Source: CAZNEZ01 sp964572475 (lineage in GTDB: Bacteria; Bacillota; Clostridia; Lachnospirales; Lachnospiraceae). From it: a stretch of DNA of 64,000 bases. The stretch lies in NCBI GenBank assembly GCA_964572475.1, contig CAZNEZ010000003.1, forward strand, positions 1-64,000, written 5' to 3'. Under the pieces are notes generated by a model, which made no database searches, had not been told where the DNA came from, and worked only from the letters and a program-made list of their open reading frames with translations. Both the position numbers and the translations under genes were made by a program. Positions 42,355 through 50,732 of the stretch are shown here, one piece after another (within the stretch, counting starts at the first letter, position 1; each line of letters opens with the position of its first letter).

Positions 42355-42530
42355 AAAGTCTGTATGTCATATAAATATGTATCATTCGTATACATATTAC
42401 AGTATTTGGAAGAACAGAAACACTGATTCCCCAAATTGCTCACACGATTTTCAGAATGGATGGGCTTCTACGTACTGTAGTTGGATATTATTGATAGGAT
42501 GGTACGTCTTTATATGGCATACAGATTTTT
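42355..42530 (+). ncRNA. Candidate structured RNA after gltD
   Basis: GAAAGTCTGTATGTC and on to 42375 pairs with 42509-42529 over 21 base pairs, enclosing 133 bases, and ends in a T-run. The inside also folds. GTATCATTC can pair with the GGATGGTAC stretch at about 42497-42505 after a 3x3 internal loop. ACAGTA pairs with TACTGT further in, then GAAG with CTTC and CTGA with TCAG near the tip. The result is a long rod with an open middle. It may be a 3' UTR-derived small RNA, a 6S-like RNA or a very large terminator. No own promoter was found. Confidence 0.5.
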
Positions 42531-42633
42531 AGGTTAAGGTAATTGTAAAATAAACGTGAATTGTTTAATTCTTATTGTTATATATCTACAAAAGTGGTAC
42601 AATCAGACATGCAAAAGTAAGTTGGAGGTAGCA

Positions 42634-43443
42634 ATGGATAAAGAAAAAGATGAAGAATTAAAGTCTGATGGTTTCGAGATATTTGATGGATATAATGATG
42701 AAGATCTGATGTCTAGTGAGATAGTTGATATAGATGATGATTCAAGTAATGATAACAATATAGAGAATACAGATATTACTTCTGATAATTATAATAATGA
42801 GATTTCAGATGATATATACGAAGATATTGATAATGATAAAAGTGATATAAAAGATAAAGAAAAAGATGAAGAATTTAACCTTAAAGCGGAGATATGGAGC
42901 TGGGTTAAGATGCTTATTATTGCAGCACTTATTGCATTCGTTATAGACCGATTCATAATAGTTAATGCTACTGTACCTACAGGCTCTATGGAGAATACAA
43001 TCATGACAGGAAGCAGAATGGTTGGATTTAGATTTTCTTATTTATTTGATGATCCTGAAAGAGGAGATATTGTAATATTTAAGTATCCTCTTGATGAGAG
43101 TCAGAATTATGTTAAGAGAATTATAGGATTACCTGGTGAAACTGTTAAGATTAACAATGGACAGATATATATATATGATTCAGAAGGAGGACTTATAGAA
43201 GGACCACTTCAGGAAGATTATCTTAAGGAAGTATGGATTAATGGTACAGGACCTTATGAATTTAACATACCTGAAGGTAAGTATTTAATGCTTGGAGATA
43301 ATAGAAACTACTCATCTGATGCAAGAGTATGGCCGTCTTTAAAGGAATATGAAGAAGGCGATGAGTATGTAAGTAAAGACAAGATTTTGGGTAAAGCTTT
43401 ATTTACTTATTGGCCACTTAGCAATATTGGAATATTAGAATAA
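42634..43443 (+). CDS. lepB: Signal peptidase I with acidic N-terminal extension
   Basis: A 269-residue S26 signal peptidase. An acidic, low-complexity cytoplasmic stretch of ~85 residues (many Asp, Glu, Asn) precedes a single transmembrane helix (WVKMLIIAALIAFVIDRFII). The catalytic Ser is in PTGSMENT (near residue 117) and the Lys in YVKRIIGLPGE (near 160); LMLGDNRNYSSDAR is box E. It cuts signal peptides of secreted preproteins on the outer membrane face. The start at 42634 follows TTGGAGGTAGCA; the longer frame from 42556 has no binding site. The acidic extension is longer than in typical Firmicute type I peptidases. Confidence 0.93.
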   Translation: MDKEKDEELKSDGFEIFDGYNDEDLMSSEIVDIDDDSSNDNNIENTDITSDNYNNEISDDIYEDIDNDKSDIKDKEKDEEFNLKAEIWSWVKMLIIAALIAFVIDRFIIVNATVPTGSMENTIMTGSRMVGFRFSYLFDDPERGDIVIFKYPLDESQNYVKRIIGLPGETVKINNGQIYIYDSEGGLIEGPLQEDYLKEVWINGTGPYEFNIPEGKYLMLGDNRNYSSDARVWPSLKEYEEGDEYVSKDKILGKALFTYWPLSNIGILE

Positions 43444-43469
43444 TATAATAGAATATTAACAGATATATA

Positions 43470-43540
43470 AAAAGTGCTTGAATTGTACAGATACCAGTAA
43501 AGTTTAACTTATTGGAGCCGTATCAATGAAAGCACTTTTT
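43470..43540 (+). terminator. Branched terminator after lepB
   Basis: AAAAGTGCTTGA pairs with the TCAATGAAAGCACTTTT arm around an inner stem (GATACCAGTAA with TTATTGG, a four-base bulge and GTATC), and the outer stem ends in a T-run. It lies about 27 bases after the lepB stop. The large ordered loop is unusual for a plain terminator. Confidence 0.65.
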
Positions 43541-43546
43541 ATATGG

Positions 43547-43602
43547 AATAGGAAACTACATAATATAGTAAATCAATTAAAAGAAAAACTGCTTTGCAGT
43601 TC
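43547..43602 (+). repeat. Degenerate copy of the dispersed repeat
   Basis: ATAGGAAACTAC, a diverged middle and AAACTGCTTTGCAGTT (the first hairpin, with a TT loop) keep the order of the 85-bp unit. The terminator hairpin is lost. It lies between convergent lepB and the GNAT gene, as the intact copies also lie in convergent gaps. Confidence 0.5.
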
Positions 43603-43630
43603 AAAAAATTCACGATGGTGAGAGATTTAT

Positions 43631-44386
43631 CTATACCATATAATAATCTATCTGTGAAGAATGAATAAATCCATGATGTGAATACATTGCATAAGCAGCT
43701 GTATTTTGTGAACTTACTTCAAGAAGGATTCTGTGACATCCACTGTTAATAAGTTCATCAAGGACAAGCAATAAAGTTTCTGTGCCATATCCTTTGCCAC
43801 GTTCTTTGGCTAATACTTCAAATTCATATATGGTAGCTGCACCACGAATATGTTCTACTTTGCAACTTCCAACTTGCAGTTCACCGTGAAAACTAGAGAA
43901 GTATTCTGTCTGATTAATGGTATCAGACATGATAGTAAGAGAATGCTTAGGATTAGGCTCAAGAGACATATTATATTCCATCATAAATTCAGAATTCAAA
44001 AAAGAACCACCGACTGAATGAATAGCAGAAACACCAGATAGGCTTGCAGGATCATTAACTATTAAGATTTTTTTGATTCCGTAACTGTTAATCTTCTTAA
44101 CAGCCAAGTTGTATAGTTCTTTAAAATATCCGTTATTTCTATATTCGGGAAGAGTATTAGCATATATCTCACATTCTCCCTCATCAGGGATAAATATGGA
44201 AAGAAAGCTAATAAGTGTGCTGCTTTCATACATTAAAAAGAAGCATGGAAAATTAGTATATACATTCATCTCAGGTTCTAAAAAAGCTATACCATCAGAG
44301 TTGTCGGCTTCTCTACAAATATCAATTAAACTACGGGCATCGTGATATTGATTAGAAGATAATATATTAGTATTTATGATGTTCAT
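43631..44386 (-). CDS. GNAT family N-acetyltransferase (tandem domains)
   Basis: A 251-residue protein. The C-terminal half is a clear GNAT fold with the acetyl-CoA loop KERGKGYGTETLLLVL and the SSQNTAAYAMYSHHGF end. The N-terminal half (ARSLIDICREAD, IFIPDEGECEIYANTLPEYRNNGYFKELYNLAV) looks like a second, partly degraded GNAT unit. The acceptor substrate is unknown. The start ATG at 44386 follows AAAAAGGAGTTTTAAG. It converges on lepB and is divergent from the AEC transporter gene. Confidence 0.85.
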   Translation of the reverse strand: MNIINTNILSSNQYHDARSLIDICREADNSDGIAFLEPEMNVYTNFPCFFLMYESSTLISFLSIFIPDEGECEIYANTLPEYRNNGYFKELYNLAVKKINSYGIKKILIVNDPASLSGVSAIHSVGGSFLNSEFMMEYNMSLEPNPKHSLTIMSDTINQTEYFSSFHGELQVGSCKVEHIRGAATIYEFEVLAKERGKGYGTETLLLVLDELINSGCHRILLEVSSQNTAAYAMYSHHGFIHSSQIDYYMV

Positions 44387-44405
44387 CTTAAAACTCCTTT
44401 TTCTA

Positions 44406-44458
44406 TAATAAGAAATTACGCAACAACAATAGGAAATTACGCAACAACGTGAAACATT
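44406..44458 (+). repeat. Two partial boxes of the dispersed repeat
   Basis: ATAATAAGAAATTACGCAACAAC is followed directly by ATAGGAAATTACGCAAC and AACGTGAAACATT. Both match the conserved box of the 85-bp family (compare the copy at 53181, read on the minus strand), with the GCAGTAGCG core changed to GCAACAACG. No hairpins follow. It lies 5' of the GNAT gene. Confidence 0.6.
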
Positions 44459-44519
44459 AATATAATAAAACTATTATATACCTCACATTTTTAAAAATCA
44501 ATTAAAGTTAACAAAAAGG

Positions 44520-44547
44520 TTGAAACATCGGCATTCAATGATATAAT
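44520..44547 (+). promoter_or_regulatory. Promoter of the AEC transporter gene
   Basis: TTGAAA (44520-44525), a 16-base spacer and TATAAT (44542-44547). The mRNA would have a leader of only ~25 bases. Confidence 0.7.
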
Positions 44548-44579
44548 TATAGACATCAAACTTAAGAAAGAATAGTATA

Positions 44580-45518
44580 ATGGATAATTTTATTTTTAGC
44601 CTGAATGCGACAATGCCGATATTTCTGGTAATGATAGTAGGATATATATTAAAGAGAATTAATTTATTAAATGATAGTTTTGTTACGGTCGCTAACAAAT
44701 TCAATTTTACAGTAACATTGCCAGCATTACTATTTACGGACATATTAAATGCTGATATAAGAACAGTATTTGATTTGAAATATGTTCTGTATTGTATGAT
44801 AGCAACAACAGTCTGCTTTTTTGCGGTTTGGGGAGGCGCAAAGCTTTTTGTTAAAGATAAGAGCATAATCGGAGCATTTACACAGGCATCTTTTAGAGGA
44901 AGTGCGGCCGTATTAGGAATTGCATTTATTCAGAATATTAGTGGTAATGTTGGAATGGCACCACTTATGATTATTGGAGCAGTCCCACTTTACAATATCT
45001 ATTCAGTAATAGTTTTAACATTTGAAGGTGATGATAATAAAGAATCAAATATAAAAAAGGCATTTATTAATATACTGAAGAATCCTATTATTATAAGTAT
45101 ATTTGCGGGTTTGGTATGTTCACTCTCAGGAATAGATTTTCCAAAGATAATAGATACAACACTTGGCAATTTTTCTAAAATGGCATCACCTTTGGCTCTT
45201 ATCTGCATTGGAGCAGGATTTGAAGGTAGAAAGGCTATAGCTAAGATTAAGCCTAGTATAGCGGCTGCATTCATTAAACTTGTAGCTCAGCCTCTAATAC
45301 TTCTTCCAGTAGCAGTGGCACTTGGATTTACAGGCGATAAATTAATTGCTATACTGATAATGCTTGGTGCGCCAACTACTCCAAGCTGTTATATAATGGC
45401 AAAGAATATGCATAATGATGGAGTAATAACTATAAGTATAGTTGTACTTACAACATTGTTATCAGCATTTTCAATAACGGGAAATTTATTTATACTTAAG
45501 TCATTGGGACTGATATAG
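44580..45518 (+). CDS. AEC family (auxin efflux carrier-like) transporter
   Basis: A 312-residue membrane protein with about ten helices in two inverted halves, as in the AEC family. It has PIFLVMIVGYILKRINLL at the start, FVTVANKFNFTVTLPALLF, and LGAPTTPSCYIMAKNM near the end, the conserved Pro-containing crossover. Bacterial members move malate or other carboxylates and small organic anions. Substrate is unknown here. The start ATG at 44580 has a weak AAGAAAG site. The isochorismatase-like gene starts 28 bases downstream. Confidence 0.9.
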   Translation: MDNFIFSLNATMPIFLVMIVGYILKRINLLNDSFVTVANKFNFTVTLPALLFTDILNADIRTVFDLKYVLYCMIATTVCFFAVWGGAKLFVKDKSIIGAFTQASFRGSAAVLGIAFIQNISGNVGMAPLMIIGAVPLYNIYSVIVLTFEGDDNKESNIKKAFINILKNPIIISIFAGLVCSLSGIDFPKIIDTTLGNFSKMASPLALICIGAGFEGRKAIAKIKPSIAAAFIKLVAQPLILLPVAVALGFTGDKLIAILIMLGAPTTPSCYIMAKNMHNDGVITISIVVLTTLLSAFSITGNLFILKSLGLI

Positions 45519-45545
45519 AGGACAGGAAAAGGAGAATATTAGGAT

Positions 45546-46085
45546 ATGATAGAATGTAACAAAGCATTAATACTGGTTATTGATCTTCAGGAAAAATTAG
45601 TACCAGCTATGAACAGAAGTAATGATATTATTGATAATTGTATTAGATTTTTAAGCTCATCTGAATGTTTAAATGTTGAGTGCGTTATTACAGAGCAGTA
45701 TAAGAAAGGACTTGGAGCAACAATTAAAGCGATAAGTGATATATTACCTGAAGCAAAGATATTTGATAAGATGACATTTAGTGCTTATTCAGATAATAGT
45801 GTAAAAGAATATATTGATGAATCTGGTAAAGACTCAATTGTTATCTGCGGTGTTGAAAGTCATATTTGCGTATTGCAGACAGCTATGGAACTCAAAGAAA
45901 ATGGATATAATGTTTATATAGTAGAAGATTGTGTAGATTCAAGACACAAATCAGATAAGAAAAATGCAATTAACAGGGCAAGAATAGAGGGTATCAAAAT
46001 CACTAGTTATGAGGCTATACTTTTTGAACTACTAAAAACAGCAGAAAATGAAAAGTTTAAGGATATTTCAAGAATAATAAAGTAG
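45546..46085 (+). CDS. Isochorismatase-family cysteine hydrolase
   Basis: A 179-residue protein. The catalytic triad of the family is present: Asp in LVIDLQEKLVP, Lys in FDKMTFSAY and Cys in CGVESHICVLQTAME, after the usual cis-peptide bond position. Family members hydrolyse amides or related bonds (nicotinamidase, carbamoylsarcosine amidase and YcaC-like enzymes). The Zn2+-binding residues of nicotinamidases are not evident. It lies 11 bases before pepF, so it probably shares the transcript with the agmatine genes. An amidohydrolase role there is inference. Confidence 0.88.
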   Translation: MIECNKALILVIDLQEKLVPAMNRSNDIIDNCIRFLSSSECLNVECVITEQYKKGLGATIKAISDILPEAKIFDKMTFSAYSDNSVKEYIDESGKDSIVICGVESHICVLQTAMELKENGYNVYIVEDCVDSRHKSDKKNAINRARIEGIKITSYEAILFELLKTAENEKFKDISRIIK

Positions 46086-46096
46086 GAGGCAGAAGA

Positions 46097-47899
46097 ATGA
46101 GCGAAGCAAAGATATTAAAGTCAAGAGAGGAAATATCAGAAAAGTATAAGTGGGCTATTTCTGATTTATATCCTACAGATGAGGAATGGGAAACAGAACT
46201 AAAAAAAACAGATGAGATGGTTGAAAAATATGCAGATTATGAGGGAAAACTTAGCGAGTCACCAGATAAACTACTGGAATTTTTAGAATTTGATGATGAA
46301 ATATCAAAGCTTTCAGAGAGAATTTATGTATATGCCAATCAAAAACTTCATGAGAACCTTGGAAATACAACATATCAGTCATTTGCAGCAAAGGCTCAGA
46401 ATCTTATGATAAAGATTTCAGGAGCTGGCGCATTTGTTGAGCCAGAGTTACTAAGTATGGATGAAAGTAAGCTGTTAGAATTTGTAGAAGACAATGACAG
46501 AATTAGAATATATAAGAAAATAATCAAGGACCTTATAGAGAAAAAATCTCATATTCGTTCGAGAGAGGTGGAAGAAATTCTTGCAGGAACTGAAGAAATC
46601 AGTACTGCGCCATCTGATATATTTGCGTTATTCAATAATGCAGATATTAAGTTTCCTGTTATTACAGATGAGAATGGTGATAAAGTTGAGCTAACACATG
46701 GTAATTTTGTAAAAATGCTTGAAAGCGAGAATAGAGATGTAAGAAGAGACGCATTTATGGCAGTTTATCACACATATGCGCAGTATAAGAATACTTTAAG
46801 TTCGGTTTATAGTGCTAATCTAAAACAAGCTTCTTTCTATGCAAAGGTTAGAAATTACGATTCTACAAGGCAGATGGCTCTTAGTAGTAATCATATTCCA
46901 GAAGAGGTATATGATAATCTTATTGAAACTGTTCATAAAAGAATGCCTTTAATGTATAAATATGTTGAGTTAAGAAGAAAAGCTTTAAATGTTGACACAC
47001 TTCATATGTATGATTTATATGCACCTATGGCAAGTGATGTTAAGCCAGTTATTTCATTTGAGGAAGCTAAGAAGATGGTTAGAGAAGGGCTGGAGCCAAT
47101 GGGCGAAGAGTATCTGTCGATTTTGGATGAGGGCTTTAATAATGGCTGGATAGATATATATGAGAATAAAGGTAAGAGAAGTGGTGCATATTCATGGGGA
47201 GCTTATGGAACACATCCTTATGTACTATTAAATTATCAGGATAATCTGAATAATGTATTTACGCTTGCTCATGAAATGGGTCATGCAATTCACTCTTATT
47301 ATTCAGACAAAACTCAACCATATCCATATGCTGGATACAAGATATTTGTAGCAGAGGTTGCATCTACATGCAATGAGTCATTACTAATACATCATCTTAT
47401 AAGCAAGACAGAAGATAAAAAGATGAAAGCCTATCTGATTAACTATTTCTTAGAACAATTTAAAGGAACTTTATATCGCCAGACAATGTTTGCTGAATTT
47501 GAAAAGATTACACACCAGCTGGTAAAAGATGGAGAACCACTTACTGATGAAAATCTGTGCCAGATATATTATAATCTTAATAAATTATACTTTGGAGATA
47601 ATATAGATATAGATAAGGAAATAGAGATGGAATGGGCAAGAATCCCACATTTCTACACTCCGTTTTATGTATATCAATATGCAACAGGATTTTCGGCAGC
47701 TATAGCATTGTCAAAAAGAATTATGAAATTAGGAGAAGAAGGTGTAAAGGATTATATGCAATTTCTTACAGGAGGCAGCAGTAAGAATCCTATAGATTTG
47801 CTTAAAATGGCAGGCGTCGATATGTCTACGGCAAAACCAATAGAAATGGCACTAGATGTTTTTGAAGAACTACTAAAGGAAATGGAAGAACTATTATGA
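46097..47899 (+). CDS. pepF: Oligoendopeptidase F
   Basis: A 600-residue M3B metallopeptidase, the standard PepF length. The zinc site HEMGHAIHSYYS (HExxH) lies near residue 397, with the third ligand Glu in FVAEVASTCNESLL. GTLYRQTMFAEFE and the ARIPHFYTPFYVYQYATG segment are typical of the C-terminal half. It cleaves peptides of roughly 7-17 residues in the cytoplasm. The start follows GTAGGAGGCAGAAGA. Its stop overlaps the start of aguA by four bases (ATGA), so it is translationally coupled to agmatine deiminase. Confidence 0.96.
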   Translation: MSEAKILKSREEISEKYKWAISDLYPTDEEWETELKKTDEMVEKYADYEGKLSESPDKLLEFLEFDDEISKLSERIYVYANQKLHENLGNTTYQSFAAKAQNLMIKISGAGAFVEPELLSMDESKLLEFVEDNDRIRIYKKIIKDLIEKKSHIRSREVEEILAGTEEISTAPSDIFALFNNADIKFPVITDENGDKVELTHGNFVKMLESENRDVRRDAFMAVYHTYAQYKNTLSSVYSANLKQASFYAKVRNYDSTRQMALSSNHIPEEVYDNLIETVHKRMPLMYKYVELRRKALNVDTLHMYDLYAPMASDVKPVISFEEAKKMVREGLEPMGEEYLSILDEGFNNGWIDIYENKGKRSGAYSWGAYGTHPYVLLNYQDNLNNVFTLAHEMGHAIHSYYSDKTQPYPYAGYKIFVAEVASTCNESLLIHHLISKTEDKKMKAYLINYFLEQFKGTLYRQTMFAEFEKITHQLVKDGEPLTDENLCQIYYNLNKLYFGDNIDIDKEIEMEWARIPHFYTPFYVYQYATGFSAAIALSKRIMKLGEEGVKDYMQFLTGGSSKNPIDLLKMAGVDMSTAKPIEMALDVFEELLKEMEELL

Positions 47900-49002
47900 G
47901 AATATTGAAATCTACTCCGTTGTCAGATGGCTTTTATATGCCAGCAGAATATGATGAACACTATGGCTGTATAATGATTTGGCCCGAAAGGGCAGACTCA
48001 TGGCAGTATGGCGCATATAGTGCAAGACACGCATTTATAGAAGTAGCATGTGCAATAGCTAAGTCAGAGAAAGTTATTATGTGTGCCAGTGCGTCTCAGT
48101 ATGAGAATGCAAGGAATTCGCTTCCATCTAATATTCGAGTTGTTGAGATGTCTAATGATGATGCATGGGCAAGAGATGTTATGCCTACATTTGTAAAGAA
48201 TGAAAAAGGTGAACTTAGAGGAATTAACTGGTACTTTAATGCCTGGGGAGGAATGGTCGATGGGCTTTATTTTCCCTGGGATAAAGATAATCTAATGGCA
48301 GTTAAAATGTGTGATTTGCTTGAAAAAGATGTCTATGACGCTAGTGATTTTGTTTTGGAAGGTGGTTCAATCCATACTGATGGAGATGGAACAGCTATGG
48401 TTACAGAAGCATGTCTTTTAAGTGAAGGCCGTAATCCTGATATGAGCAGGGAAGAGATAGAAAAAAAACTTAAAGATTATCTAAATGTTCAAAAAGTGAT
48501 ATGGCTTAAACGTGGAATTTATAATGATGAAACAAATGAACATGTTGATAATATATGTGCTTTTGTAAGACCCGGCGAGGTTGTACTAGCTTGGACAGAT
48601 GATGAGAAGGACCCGCAATATGAACTGTCTAAGAGCTGTTATGATATCCTAAGTAACGAGACTGATAGTAAGGGGAGAAAGATAACAGTTCATAAACTTC
48701 CACTTCCGAAGCCTATTCACATGACTGAAGATGAATGTAACGGACTTGATGAATTTAATGGTGAACCAACAAGAACACCAGGTGAAAGACTTGCTGGTTC
48801 TTATGTTAATTTCTACATTTCCAATAAGAATATAATAATGCCAGCGTTTGATGACCCTATGGATGATATCGCTAAGAAGATACTCGAAGATATATTTAAG
48901 ACCTCAGGAAGAAGTGTTATTCAGATTAAGGCAAGAGATATTCTTATTGGTGGTGGCAATATTCATTGTATAACACAGCAAATTCCTTATTTTGACAAAT
49001 AA
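47896..49002 (+). CDS. aguA: Agmatine deiminase
   Basis: A 368-residue protein of the pentein fold. DGFYMPAEYDEHYGCIMIWPER opens it, NDDAWARDVMPTF and WYFNAWGG follow, then EGGSIHTDG, and the catalytic Cys lies in GGGNIHCITQQ near the end. It deiminates agmatine to N-carbamoylputrescine and ammonia. It is coupled to pepF by a four-base overlap and followed 23 bases later by aguB, the next enzyme. No arginine decarboxylase (speA) or agmatine antiporter lies in the window, so agmatine may be imported or made elsewhere. Confidence 0.96.
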   Translation: MRILKSTPLSDGFYMPAEYDEHYGCIMIWPERADSWQYGAYSARHAFIEVACAIAKSEKVIMCASASQYENARNSLPSNIRVVEMSNDDAWARDVMPTFVKNEKGELRGINWYFNAWGGMVDGLYFPWDKDNLMAVKMCDLLEKDVYDASDFVLEGGSIHTDGDGTAMVTEACLLSEGRNPDMSREEIEKKLKDYLNVQKVIWLKRGIYNDETNEHVDNICAFVRPGEVVLAWTDDEKDPQYELSKSCYDILSNETDSKGRKITVHKLPLPKPIHMTEDECNGLDEFNGEPTRTPGERLAGSYVNFYISNKNIIMPAFDDPMDDIAKKILEDIFKTSGRSVIQIKARDILIGGGNIHCITQQIPYFDK

Positions 49003-49025
49003 TACAGACTGTAAAGGAGAACCAG

Positions 49026-49910
49026 ATGAAGACAAAGATTTCAATAATTCAAATGTCATGTGAAGGGGAACTACCTAATAATATGGCAATAGAAGAGAAT
49101 ATTCAAAAAGCATCAACGCTTGTAAAAAAAGCTGCAATAGATGGTGGAAATATTATTTTACTTCCAGAACTTTTTGAGACACCGTACTTTTGCCAGGAAA
49201 GAAATTATGAGTATTATAATATTGCAACTACAACTGAGATGAATCCAGCCGTAAATGAGATGAAAAAGCTTGCTAAAGAGTTACATATTGTTATTCCTGT
49301 CAGCTTTTATGAAAGGGCAGGAAATACCACATACAATACAGTAGCTGTAGTTAATACTGATGGAAATGTAATGGGAACTTATAGAAAAACACATATTCCA
49401 GATGATCATTTTTATCAGGAAAAATTCTACTTTACACCTGGAGATACTGGATTTAAAGTCTGGGATACCGAGTTTGGTAATGTAGGAGTTGGAATATGCT
49501 GGGACCAATGGTTTCCAGAAACAGCTAGAAGTATGGCACTTCTTGGTGCAGATATGCTTCTATATCCAACAGCAATTGGTTCAGAACCTATACTTGAATG
49601 TGACAGTATGCCACATTGGCAGAGGTGTATGCAGGGACACGCAGCGGCAAATATTATGCCAGTTGCGGCTGCAAATAGAGTTGGAACTGAAATAGTAACA
49701 CCAAGTGAGGATAATTCAAATCAGAATTCATCATTAACATTTTATGGTTCATCATTTATTACAGATGAAACGGGAGCGTTGATTAAATGTGCGGATAGAA
49801 CGAGCGAGATGATTCTTACAAATGAGTTTGAAATTGATGAAATCAGGCAGATGAGACAAAGTTGGGGCGTTTTTAGAGATAGGCGACCAGAAACATATGT
49901 ATTGATATAG
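49026..49910 (+). CDS. aguB: N-carbamoylputrescine amidase
   Basis: A 294-residue nitrilase-superfamily enzyme. The Glu-Lys-Cys triad is in ILLPELFETPYFCQ, YRKTHIPDD and GVGICWDQWFPETAR. GDTGFKVW and GRRPETY-like C-terminal features (FRDRRPETY) match the AguB group. It hydrolyses N-carbamoylputrescine to putrescine, CO2 and ammonia, completing agmatine-to-putrescine conversion with AguA. The start ATG follows AAAGGAGAACCAG. A small AAATGTA/TACATTT hairpin with T-run after it (49980-50003) probably ends the transcript. Confidence 0.96.
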   Translation: MKTKISIIQMSCEGELPNNMAIEENIQKASTLVKKAAIDGGNIILLPELFETPYFCQERNYEYYNIATTTEMNPAVNEMKKLAKELHIVIPVSFYERAGNTTYNTVAVVNTDGNVMGTYRKTHIPDDHFYQEKFYFTPGDTGFKVWDTEFGNVGVGICWDQWFPETARSMALLGADMLLYPTAIGSEPILECDSMPHWQRCMQGHAAANIMPVAAANRVGTEIVTPSEDNSNQNSSLTFYGSSFITDETGALIKCADRTSEMILTNEFEIDEIRQMRQSWGVFRDRRPETYVLI

Positions 49911-49979
49911 AAGCTTTGTGTTGATTTGATGAAAAGTATGTGAATCAGCTTTAGTATATTAGTTAGTATGTCGAAATAT

Positions 49980-50003
49980 AAATGTAACAAAAATACATTT
50001 TTT
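49980..50003 (+). terminator. Short terminator after aguB
   Basis: AAATGTA pairs with TACATTT around ACAAAAA, followed by TTT. The stem is weak and AT-only except for one GC pair. It lies just before the ribosome binding site of the gene at 50018. Confidence 0.45.
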
Positions 50004-50017
50004 GATAGGAGAAGTAC

Positions 50018-50593
50018 ATGGATATTAACGAAATCACAGCACTGCTTGGTACGACATTTTACACAACAAACCCAGTAAATGCTACTAAAGCAGTACAAAG
50101 TACAACAGAAGATGAAACATCTGGAACATCAGCCGTTAATACAGACAACTATGTAAGCACTATCTTGAATAGCATGGATGCTATTCCGTCTGGAACCTAT
50201 ACTATAACAGGTGCTCAGGCAAATGTATATGGAGATACAATTGTAATAACGGACAGTAATGATATGGCAGGCAGTACAGAAACTACTGGCGAAGAAACAC
50301 AGGGAGTACAGTCATCAGGAGGCTCAGGTGGTGGAGAGGAAGATGAAGATACTACGACACAGGAGATAGTTACAGGGCCTGATGGAAGTCTATACCTAAA
50401 GACAACAACTAAGACTGAAGGTGGAGAGATGGTTACTATGACAAAACTTTCGGGAGGCTTTAAAAAACCTGATCAGGATATTAATGAACTTCTAGATTTT
50501 ATTAAAAATGAAGAACAAGGCAATGCAGAGACCACTAACAATGAGCAAAATACTGCTGCGGATTCAGTAAGTGAAGTATCTGAATCTATTTAA
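50018..50593 (+). CDS. Hypothetical 191-aa acidic, Thr/Gly-rich protein
   Basis: A 191-residue protein starting MDINEITALLGTTFYT, with AGGAGAAGTAC just before the ATG. It is rich in Thr, Ser, Gly, Glu and Asp. It has a flexible SSGGSGGGEEDEDTTTQ linker near residues 95-112, then a short ordered segment (DGSLYLKTTTKTEGGEMVTMTKLSG), and a charged C-terminal tail. There are no cysteines, signal peptide or transmembrane helix. I do not recognise a family. The composition fits a secreted structural protein of the flagellar type or a disordered cytoplasmic protein. Neither can be shown. It is a single gene, followed by a perfect palindrome. Confidence 0.65.
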   Translation: MDINEITALLGTTFYTTNPVNATKAVQSTTEDETSGTSAVNTDNYVSTILNSMDAIPSGTYTITGAQANVYGDTIVITDSNDMAGSTETTGEETQGVQSSGGSGGGEEDEDTTTQEIVTGPDGSLYLKTTTKTEGGEMVTMTKLSGGFKKPDQDINELLDFIKNEEQGNAETTNNEQNTAADSVSEVSESI

Positions 50594-50640
50594 TAAAAAT
50601 TAACAAATAATTCATATAAAGTAATAATATGGGTGATATC

Positions 50641-50676
50641 ATGGGTAAGATTCTAATTAGAATCTTACCCATTTTG
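50641..50676. terminator. Perfect 32-bp palindrome, probable terminator
   Basis: ATGGGTAAGATTCTAA (50641-50656) is followed immediately by its exact reverse complement (50657-50672), then TTTT. It lies 47 bases after the stop of the 191-aa gene. The absence of a spacer means the RNA loop must form from the central bases. Confidence 0.65.
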
Positions 50677-50732
50677 AGTATAAGCTGATGGGAAAATACA
50701 AAAATAGAAAGATTTAAAGCAAGGTGACGATA

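Noticed and set aside
42359..42525. Terminal inverted repeats of a small mobile element
   Set aside because: The arms are 17-21 bp with a 133-base interior, but there is no flanking target duplication and the 3' arm runs into a T-run, which fits an RNA structure better.
50641..50672. Operator site for a dimeric regulator
   Set aside because: The palindrome is perfect, but it lies after a stop codon, is followed by TTTT, and no gene start is close enough. A terminator is the simpler reading.
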